This document shows, piece by piece, positions 58,106 to 64,000 of a stretch of 64,000 nucleotides of DNA. The notes beneath the pieces are model-generated. The model was not told the DNA's origin and ran no database searches. It worked only from the letters and a program-made list of their open reading frames with translations. The first letter of the stretch is position 1; the number at the start of each line of letters is the position of its first letter. The stretch is from Pirellulales bacterium. GTDB lineage: Bacteria > Planctomycetota > Planctomycetia > Pirellulales > UBA1268. The DNA is taken from positions 1 through 64,000 of the forward strand of contig JADHSL010000009.1 of assembly GCA_016776925.1 (NCBI GenBank). The letters are read 5' to 3'. A program made the position numbers and the translations under genes.

Positions 58106-58860
58106 GCGTCGGTAATCTCCTGCTGTGCAGAAACTTCTGTTTTTGTTGCGATTGAAAGCGTAGCTATTCCGAGCGTGAGAGGAAACTGATCAACACGGTC
58201 AAAGCCAGCTTTCTTTATAAGCGTAGCAAGAGCCTCGCCGGACGGAAACTCTTCGACGCTCTGGTTCAGGTAGGTGTAGGCGTCGGAATGGTTGTGGGCA
58301 ATCATGTTTCCAATTCTCGGCAGGACGTTCCGGAAATACCATAAATAGCTTTTTCGAATAAATAGATTTTTTGGTAATGAGAATTCAAGAATCGCCAGGC
58401 GGCCTCCCGGCTTGCATACACGAGCCATTTCAGCGAGGCCACGATCGGTCTCAGCAATGTTGCGTAATCCAAAAGCAACCGTCACAAGATCGAATGCTGC
58501 ATCCGGGAATGGCAGGTTCATGGCATCAGCTTCAATCCATTCAACGGGCACATTGCGTGCCGCAGACTTTTCGATTCCACGGTCAAGCATTGGTTTACAG
58601 AAATCACTACCGACCACACGGACCTGCGAAGATACTTTCGCGGCGTATGTCAGTGCCAGGTCACCTGTTCCGGTACACACATCTAATATGGCTCCTTCTG
58701 AAGGCGGGGCCGCACGCTTGACAGTTATTCTTCGCCACCACGTATCAATCCCGCCCGACAGCATTCGGTTGACAAAGTCGTACCGTGGGGCAATCTCAGC
58801 AAACATCCCTTGGACTTTACCACCGCTCTTGTCAACACTTTGGATTGCTTGGCTCGTAAT
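58102..58860 (-). CDS. menG: Demethylmenaquinone methyltransferase, probable AUU start
   Basis: A UbiE/MenG SAM methyltransferase that performs the last step of menaquinone synthesis. Motifs are APRYDFVNRMLSGG, the SAM loop ILDVCTGTGDLALTYA, VVGSDFCKPMLDRG, and the post-motif VTVAFGLRN. The first ATG (58806) starts at MFAEIAPRYD, but the frame stays open upstream and encodes VDKSGGKVQG, which resembles the conserved N-terminus of the family. No ATG, GTG or TTG occurs there. A perfect GGAGGT lies 6 bases before an ATT at 58860, so I infer translation starts at ATT (about 252 residues); the conventional call is 58806. It is first in the menaquinone operon. Confidence 0.93.
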   Translation of the reverse strand: MTSQAIQSVDKSGGKVQGMFAEIAPRYDFVNRMLSGGIDTWWRRITVKRAAPPSEGAILDVCTGTGDLALTYAAKVSSQVRVVGSDFCKPMLDRGIEKSAARNVPVEWIEADAMNLPFPDAAFDLVTVAFGLRNIAETDRGLAEMARVCKPGGRLAILEFSLPKNLFIRKSYLWYFRNVLPRIGNMIAHNHSDAYTYLNQSVEEFPSGEALATLIKKAGFDRVDQFPLTLGIATLSIATKTEVSAQQEITDA

Positions 58861-58866
58861 AGCATC

Positions 58867-58872
58867 ACCTCC
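58867..58872 (-). promoter_or_regulatory. Shine-Dalgarno before a probable ATT start of menG
   Basis: GGAGGT on the minus strand, spaced 6 bases from the ATT at 58858-58860, is one of the strongest ribosome sites in the window. The nearby out-of-frame ATG (58863-58865) is only one base away from it and would give a different frame. Confidence 0.6.
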
Positions 58873-58934
58873 GCAGGTAGGATGTTGGAATTGTGTCCAG
58901 CAGACTCGTTACCGATTTGGTCAAATCAACCAGC

Positions 58935-59753
58935 ATGAACAATAAAGCAGGCCACTCAAAACAGACCATTCGGTGGTATACCCATTGCCTCCCAGATGAT
59001 ATGCCCCGAGAGTCGGTAGCGGGAGGCATTGCGATTATTGTCGATGTTCTGAGGGCATCTACAACGATTGTGACAGCTCTTGAAGCGGGAGCGGTCTTTG
59101 TGAAACCGGTGGTCGAAGTCGAAGAGGCTCGTCGCCTAAGAAGCAGTTCTGATGAGTCTTGCCTTCTCGGTGGAGAACGCGAGGGTGTTCAGATTCCTGG
59201 TTTTGATCTCGGAAATTCACCGGCTGAATATTGCCGTTCGGTTGTCAAAGGTCGTGGCATTTTTATGACAACGACGAATGGAACGCTTGCGATTGAGCGA
59301 TGTTTCGAAGCGGAGGCGGTTCTTGTCGGGAGTTTTTTGAATCGAATCTCTGTCGCAAGGGAGGCTGTTCGTCTGGCGTCGGACCGAGATGTTGACGCAA
59401 TTCATCTCGTATGTGCCGGGACGAATGGTCACGAAACAGAAGAAGATTTTCTTGGTGCAGGAGCGATCATTCATGCGGGCTTGTCAGAATCAGGGAGAGA
59501 CCATTTGCTCGATTCAAAAAGCAAAAAGGCGTCATCAGAGTTTTTTCGTATAGTGAATGGTTCGAATGATACTCAGAGTCAGCTCGTTGCGAGTTTTCGT
59601 CAGTCGCTGGGTGGAAGAAATTTAATAGAGCTAGGGATGGATTCCGACCTTGTTCTTGCGGCAGCTATGGATCAATGCTGCCTCGTGCCGTACCTGTGCC
59701 CGAAGACTGGCCGCCTTGTGTCGTTTGATGCCCTGCAGTGCATCAGGAAATAA
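58935..59753 (+). CDS. comB: 2-phosphosulfolactate phosphatase-like ComB
   Basis: A 272-residue Mg-dependent phosphatase family member. In methanogens ComB dephosphorylates 2-phosphosulfolactate on the way to coenzyme M; bacterial homologues occur without the rest of that pathway. Motifs seen are AIIVDVLRASTTIVTALEAGA, LLGGEREGVQIPGFDLGNSPAEY and GIFMTTTNGTLAIERC, all typical. No comA, comC or sulfopyruvate decarboxylase lies in the window. I chose the ATG at 58935; the ORF track begins 14 codons earlier. It is divergent from menG. Confidence 0.9.
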   Translation: MNNKAGHSKQTIRWYTHCLPDDMPRESVAGGIAIIVDVLRASTTIVTALEAGAVFVKPVVEVEEARRLRSSSDESCLLGGEREGVQIPGFDLGNSPAEYCRSVVKGRGIFMTTTNGTLAIERCFEAEAVLVGSFLNRISVAREAVRLASDRDVDAIHLVCAGTNGHETEEDFLGAGAIIHAGLSESGRDHLLDSKSKKASSEFFRIVNGSNDTQSQLVASFRQSLGGRNLIELGMDSDLVLAAAMDQCCLVPYLCPKTGRLVSFDALQCIRK

Positions 59754-59869
59754 GTGGCACTGGGATCCTGAGGTTCTCGGTAGACCCGCCTTCGGTTTGA
59801 TCACTACACTCTTATGGAAATAATGCTCTTAATTGTTTGTCCCTTAACAAAGAAGTCGCCAGTACATTT

Positions 59870-61516
59870 ATGTCAAAGCCTGTTGACCAGTCACGGATGG
59901 ATCGAATTGTTTCACTTGCGAAGCGACGTGGCTTCATATTTCAATCAAGTGAGATTTACGGTGGGTTAAATGGATTTTGGGATTATGGGCCGCTAGGAGT
60001 GGCGCTGAAGCGGAATCTCAAAGAGTGTTGGTGGCAGGACATGGTCGCCGGTCACGATGAGTTGATGACCCTCGCAGGAGCTCCCTCTTCATATGAGATG
60101 ACGGGTCTCGACTGTACGATCATCATGCATCCTCAGGTCTGGAAGTGTTCGGGGCACTTTGATCTGTTTCACGATTGGATGGTTGACTGTCGTGAGTCGA
60201 AGCGACGCTTTCGCTACGATCATCTTCACGGCAGATGGGCCATGTATCGCAATGCAAAAGTTTTTATTACGACAGATGTGTCCGGAGATGATGCAGAACC
60301 TGATCTTATCGCGAAAGCACAAAAGTTTTTTAAGTTACGGGCGAAGCAGATAGGAGACATTGAATGGTCTGGGGAGTTGGTGGCCCTCGCCGGAACGTCT
60401 CCCGATGATTCGATACCCCTCTGTGAGGCAGTTGCTCCTGACGCCAGTGAGAAGGGGACGCTTACCGAACCGCGCGAGTTCAATCTCATGTTTGAAACTC
60501 GTATCGGAGCGCTCGCTGGTGATGATGACGACCGCGCTTTTCTTCGACCAGAAACGGCTCAGGGTATATTTCTGAACTTCAAGAATGTGCTCGACACGTC
60601 GCGAGTGCGCGTGCCCTTCGGGATCGGCCAAATTGGTAAGAGTTTTCGAAATGAGATTACTCCCAGGAATTTCACATTTCGTTCGCGCGAATTTGAACAG
60701 ATGGAAATTGAGTTTTTCTGTCGACCGGATGATTCTCGGAAGTGGTATCAGTTCTGGAGAGATCGCCGTTGGCAGTGGTACCTGAACCTTGGGCTCACAG
60801 AAGGCCGCCTGCAACTGCGAGAACATCATGAAGCAGAGTTAGCACACTATTCATGTGGAACGGCTGATATTGAGTATGCCTTCCCGTTCCTTGCCGATGG
60901 CGAATACGGAGAGCTTGAAGGCATTGCTCATCGAGGTGACTTTGACCTTCGTAGTCACATGGAGGGCAAGCTTGTTCGTGAAGATGGAAAACTGGTTCTT
61001 GAAACTGACTCCAATGGAAAACCAAAGCACCGGGGAAGTGGCCGTGACCTTTCCTACTTTGATGATGTGACCCGGGAGCGTTTTGTGCCGCACGTTATTG
61101 AGCCATCAGCAGGTGCGGATCGAGCAGTTCTGGCTTTTCTCTGCGATGCCTACCATGAAGATAATGTGCCTGATGAAAAAGGAAATCCGCGGGAGCGAAC
61201 AGTGCTCAAATTACACCCACGGCTCGCCCCTCTGAAAGCAGCGATTCTTCCTCTTGTGAAGAAAGATGGCATGCCAGAAGTGGCAGCTGATTTGTACAAG
61301 AAGATCAAGAAACGCATGCCGTGCATGTACGACGCGAAAGGATCAGTAGGCCGCCGCTATGCTCGGCAAGACGAGGCTGGCACGCCGTGGTGCATCACGA
61401 TCGATGGGCAAACAATGAAGGATCAGACGGTTACACTTCGTGATCGAGACTCCCTCAACCAAGAGCGTGTGCCAATTGAAGAATGTGCTGAACTCTTAAC
61501 GGAACGCCTCTTATGA
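59870..61516 (+). CDS. glyQS: Glycyl-tRNA synthetase (single-chain type)
   Basis: A class II homodimeric-type enzyme, 548 residues. It shows RRGFIFQSSEIYGGLNGFWDYGPLG, the motif 1/2 region RPETAQGIFLNFKNV followed by IGKSFRNEITPRNFTFRSREFEQMEIEFFC, and motif 3 near GSVGRRYARQDEAGTPWCITID. This matches the eukaryote/archaeal/Gram-positive-like GlyRS rather than the alpha2beta2 type. I chose the ATG at 59870; the ORF-track start is a TTG at 59837. A 23-residue-class insertion (APDASEKGTLTEPREFN) leads to the substrate region. Its stop overlaps the next gene as ATGA, so the two are coupled. Confidence 0.96.
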   Translation: MSKPVDQSRMDRIVSLAKRRGFIFQSSEIYGGLNGFWDYGPLGVALKRNLKECWWQDMVAGHDELMTLAGAPSSYEMTGLDCTIIMHPQVWKCSGHFDLFHDWMVDCRESKRRFRYDHLHGRWAMYRNAKVFITTDVSGDDAEPDLIAKAQKFFKLRAKQIGDIEWSGELVALAGTSPDDSIPLCEAVAPDASEKGTLTEPREFNLMFETRIGALAGDDDDRAFLRPETAQGIFLNFKNVLDTSRVRVPFGIGQIGKSFRNEITPRNFTFRSREFEQMEIEFFCRPDDSRKWYQFWRDRRWQWYLNLGLTEGRLQLREHHEAELAHYSCGTADIEYAFPFLADGEYGELEGIAHRGDFDLRSHMEGKLVREDGKLVLETDSNGKPKHRGSGRDLSYFDDVTRERFVPHVIEPSAGADRAVLAFLCDAYHEDNVPDEKGNPRERTVLKLHPRLAPLKAAILPLVKKDGMPEVAADLYKKIKKRMPCMYDAKGSVGRRYARQDEAGTPWCITIDGQTMKDQTVTLRDRDSLNQERVPIEECAELLTERLL

Positions 61517-62358
61517 AGCCTGCCATTTCTACCGTCTGTTCACTCAATGCACCGCTGGAGACAATTCTGGAGGAGTATTCGGCAGGGCAGTGCCATTTTA
61601 TTGAAGTCTGGTTGGGGCATGCAGAACAGTATCTCGATGGAAAGCCCGTGGAAGCACTCAGTGAACTTTTTGTTCAGCACGGCTGCGATCCTGTAGCGGC
61701 TACTTTTCAGGGAGGGTTATTAACAAGCCAGGGCGATGCGCGTCGGGAGCACTGGGCCCACTTTGAGAAGCGTCTCGCACTCTGCTCAGCAGTGTCCATA
61801 CCCACACTAGTTCTCGCTGGAGATGTTCATGGGCCACTCGGACCTGAGGATTTAGGACGACTTTCGGCAAGCCTCGTTGAAGCCGCAAGGCGAGCGGGTG
61901 ACGCTGGCGTGAGGCTTGCTCTGGAATTCGATGCACGAGCTACTTTTCCGAATAACTTGCAGTCTGCGGTTGCACTTATCGAAGATGTCGGGTTGCCGTC
62001 CCTCGGTATTTGTCTGGACTGGTTCCACTTTTCCGTGGGGCCGAGCAAACTCATTGATTTGCATCTTCTCACGCCAGAGATAGTCGCACTCGTTCAGTTA
62101 TCTGATATCGCAGATGTCCCAAGAGAAATGGCAAGTGATGCGGATAGAATCCTGCCAGCGGAGGGAAATTCACCACCGCAACAACTGATAGCACATCTCG
62201 AGGCGATGCAGTACGACGGTCCAATTTCAATTGAACTTCAGAATCCTCAATTATGGCAGGTTCCTCCTCGGCAGTTTGGCGAAATCGCAATCACTTCTCT
62301 GCGGAAGCTGCTTGGTCAAGCGGCGATGGTGGCGACAGATGACCATCAAGCCGAATGA
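61513..62358 (+). CDS. Sugar isomerase/epimerase-like TIM-barrel protein (second copy)
   Basis: A 281-residue xylose-isomerase-like barrel. The strand metal ligands read LALEFDARATF (Glu kept), LGICLDWFHFSVG (Asp and His kept), VQLSDIADVP (Gln where many members have His), and ISIELQNP (Glu kept). It is therefore more likely active than the first copy at 32123. The ATG overlaps the glyQS stop as ATGA, an unusual partner. The substrate is unknown. Its 3' end overlaps the convergent gene by 68 bp. Confidence 0.8.
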   Translation: MKPAISTVCSLNAPLETILEEYSAGQCHFIEVWLGHAEQYLDGKPVEALSELFVQHGCDPVAATFQGGLLTSQGDARREHWAHFEKRLALCSAVSIPTLVLAGDVHGPLGPEDLGRLSASLVEAARRAGDAGVRLALEFDARATFPNNLQSAVALIEDVGLPSLGICLDWFHFSVGPSKLIDLHLLTPEIVALVQLSDIADVPREMASDADRILPAEGNSPPQQLIAHLEAMQYDGPISIELQNPQLWQVPPRQFGEIAITSLRKLLGQAAMVATDDHQAE

Positions 62359-63004
62359 TTTTTCTGGGTTCTACATGTTCGGTCAAATTGTTTGAATGGG
62401 CCTCGATCGTGTCGATTGGTCGCAGCTGATCATCTTCAAAGTCATTGGGTAGAAGATTGAAATGTCTGGCTGATGTGAGAGTTTCAATCATTTCCAGGCA
62501 GTAGCCTTGATGAGTTACCCAAAGTGCTGGATCGTATTTCTGCAGATCGATTGATACCGAGTACGTTCGAAGGGTCTTGGATCGTTTCAGTACATACTGC
62601 GGAAAGAATGAAATAGAGAGCTCTCGGAGAGTTCGGTAGATTGGATCTCGGTATCGCAAAAATGGGCTGTTGCTTTTTGAAATTGCTCCCCAATACTGCC
62701 CTCGACGAAACAGGGCGACAACATGATCAACGTCAGCCGCAGACGCCCCCATATCCATAAGAAGGGGCTGACGTCCTGCCATCCAAAGGGCGCATGCCCC
62801 GACAAATGCGCCTTCAACACAATGGGCCTGTCGGAGCCTCAGTACTTCAGAAACGGAGCGAGCAGTGTCTCCGTCTGGCTCGGTATTCCACGGTATCGTA
62901 TTGATAAAGTCCTGAATGAGTTCAGGAATGCGTAATTCGGCTAAGGTAAGCGCGGCCTCTTTCGAGAGGCCAAGTTTCTCGCCAACTTTCACCGCCTTTT
63001 GCAT
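62291..63004 (-). CDS. Transglutaminase-like cysteine-protease-fold protein
   Basis: A 237-residue soluble protein. The central segment LRLRQAHCVEGAFVGACALWMAGRQPLLMDMGASAADVDHVVALFRRGQYWGAISKSN has a Cys at the start of a helix, then a strand ending in Asp, then a His-containing DHV strand. This resembles the Cys-His-Asp order of transglutaminase-like folds. The N-terminal helix region and the acidic C-terminus are unrecognised. The family identity is inferred from the triad-like pattern only. The first 24 codons of its 3' end overlap the previous gene. It is divergent from hisD, 238 bp away. Confidence 0.65.
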   Translation of the reverse strand: MQKAVKVGEKLGLSKEAALTLAELRIPELIQDFINTIPWNTEPDGDTARSVSEVLRLRQAHCVEGAFVGACALWMAGRQPLLMDMGASAADVDHVVALFRRGQYWGAISKSNSPFLRYRDPIYRTLRELSISFFPQYVLKRSKTLRTYSVSIDLQKYDPALWVTHQGYCLEMIETLTSARHFNLLPNDFEDDQLRPIDTIEAHSNNLTEHVEPRKIIRLDGHLSPPSPLDQAASAEK

Positions 63005-63242
63005 TACGCTCGCTTCCAGATCGTTTCATGGGTCTTGGAAAATTCTTGGGGGAAACCCTAGTCTTGGCTCTAAAAATAACGAATCTGGCAATTTCCGTCC
63101 AAATTAAACACCAGGTGTTTTCTGCTTGAGAACACGCTCTGGGTCGCCGTAACGAGAACAGAGGGTATCCTCGTGGTAGTCAGATCATGTGTACGACACG
63201 GTTTGGCTTGGGATTTTTAGGATTCGACGGAGCAGATAACAC

Positions 63243-64000
63243 GTGTCAATTGAGAATAGATCAAGTCCGCCAGGTGATATTCGTCGCATCGATCTCCATA
63301 CCCCTGGTGGTCGGGATGAACTGGAATCTCTTCGTAAGACATTAGTTTCTCAGGGGGACCTCGTTTCACCTGCGGGAAGACAGCGAACAATCGATGTCTT
63401 TGGAGAACCGCTTTCACCAAGACAAGTCGTTGAAAAAATCTGTGAAGACGTAAAGCGAGAAGGACTTGCTGCGGTACTGGATTACACCAAACGCATTGAT
63501 CACGCGAATGTCACCGCAGAGACCTTCCGGGTTCCACTCGAAACTCTTGAAAAAGCCCATCAGAGCGTAGCACCAGAATTTCTTGCAGCGATAAGAAGAG
63601 TCCGCCAGCGAGTCGAACATTTCCAGAAGAAGATTTTGCCATCAGATGTATGCGTTCCACTAGATGGTGGAGGGAGCCTGCGGCAGCGATACCTCCCACT
63701 TGATCGTGTTGGTGTATGTGTGCCTGGTGGTGCAGCAGCATATCCATCAACACTTCTTATGACTGTGGTGCCAGCTCAGGTAGCCGGTGTTCCTGAAATT
63801 GTTGTTGTTGCTCCACCAACAAAGTTTGGCTCGGAAAATGAGCATGTGCTTGCGACGTGCCATGAATTGGGTGTGTCTACTGTTCTTCGGGTAGGCGGAG
63901 CTCAGGCGGTTGCTGCAATGGCCTATGGTGTCGAAAGTCTTCAGCGAGTTGATATTGTCGTTGGCCCAGGGAATCTATTTGTTGCTTTAGCGAAAGAATT
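63243..64000 (+). CDS. hisD: Histidinol dehydrogenase (partial, runs off right edge)
   Basis: The NAD-dependent enzyme that completes histidine synthesis. Missing from the ORF track because it has no stop in the window; I translated it directly. Recognisable are DVKREGLAAVLDYTKRIDH, FHQKKILP-type FQKKILPSD, RYLPLDRVGVCVPGGAAAYPSTLLMTVVPAQVAG, GVSTVLRVGGAQAVAAMAYG and VDIVVGPGNLFVALAKE. The last matches the family's VGPGNxYVxxAK. The start is a GTG at 63243; a stop codon lies two codons upstream, and GGAG precedes at about 11 bases. About 252 residues of roughly 430 are visible. Confidence 0.95.
   Translation, partial: MSIENRSSPPGDIRRIDLHTPGGRDELESLRKTLVSQGDLVSPAGRQRTIDVFGEPLSPRQVVEKICEDVKREGLAAVLDYTKRIDHANVTAETFRVPLETLEKAHQSVAPEFLAAIRRVRQRVEHFQKKILPSDVCVPLDGGGSLRQRYLPLDRVGVCVPGGAAAYPSTLLMTVVPAQVAGVPEIVVVAPPTKFGSENEHVLATCHELGVSTVLRVGGAQAVAAMAYGVESLQRVDIVVGPGNLFVALAKE

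Noticed and set aside
59754-59869. Glycine T-box or other riboswitch before glyQS
   Set aside because: Only about 115 bp and no specifier loop, T-box bulge or terminator pair could be found.

Overview
The window looks like chromosomal DNA of a marine-type member of the Planctomycetes (Pirellulales-like). This is inferred from gene content, not from any database search. The markers are a 23S-5S rRNA unit with no 16S gene beside it, a prepilin-type H-X9-DG (DUF1559) protein, a Ser/Thr kinase with a C-terminal membrane anchor, futalosine-type menaquinone genes, many exported proteins of unknown function, and mostly single genes or very short operons on both strands. GC content is moderate. There is no phage, IS element, CRISPR array or integron.

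Layout. 1-3.5 kb: the start of an exported protein with a PTAQ-repeat linker (cut by the window edge), a short SecA-like ATPase and a Pro-rich lipoprotein. 3.8-10 kb: queG facing a carbohydrate block on the minus strand (gnd, an SDR sugar-acid dehydrogenase, zwf) that runs by an ATGA overlap into a tRNA-dihydrouridine synthase. 10.2-12.2 kb: tRNA-Cys, a degenerate receiver-domain protein and a glutamate decarboxylase. 12.9-16.1 kb: 23S and 5S rRNA with a long processing stem and a strong terminator. 16.1-24.1 kb: maf, an RluA-type pseudouridine synthase, a membrane-anchored Ser/Thr kinase, a TIGR01777-type epimerase, a secreted protein, a HEAT-repeat lipoprotein and a methyltransferase-like protein. 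24.2-33 kb: leuCD plus a TPR-like protein, bioB, a UVR-motif protein, arfB, a PQQ-type beta-propeller protein and a TIM-barrel sugar isomerase-like protein. 33-40.9 kb: a TraB-like protein, a large Gly/Asn-repeat surface protein, a hotdog thioesterase, a 1140-residue acyl-AMP ligase/ACP/alpha-oxoamine synthase fusion and a small conserved-looking protein. 41-48.3 kb: ribE-rsmA, eno, a sensorless histidine kinase, the DUF1559 pair and nadD. 48.4-55.3 kb: a plus-strand block of priA, a heme-c histidine kinase, rnhA and recG. 55.4-58.9 kb: a menaquinone operon (menG/ubiE, ubiX, mqnP, mqnE). 58.9-64 kb: comB, glyQS coupled to a second TIM-barrel isomerase, a transglutaminase-like protein and the start of hisD (cut by the right edge).

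How the genes work together. zwf and gnd are the two dehydrogenases of the oxidative pentose phosphate branch. menG, ubiX, mqnP and mqnE supply menaquinone by the futalosine route. leuC/leuD, bioB, ribE, nadD and hisD are amino-acid and cofactor housekeeping. priA, rnhA and recG form a replication-restart and R-loop processing set. The most unusual items are the FAAL-ACP-oxoamine synthase fusion, a menG gene that appears to start at an AUU codon behind a perfect Shine-Dalgarno, a SecA-like ATPase lacking the C-terminal third, a receiver domain with its phosphorylation site erased, and a Tll0287-type heme-binding sensor kinase.
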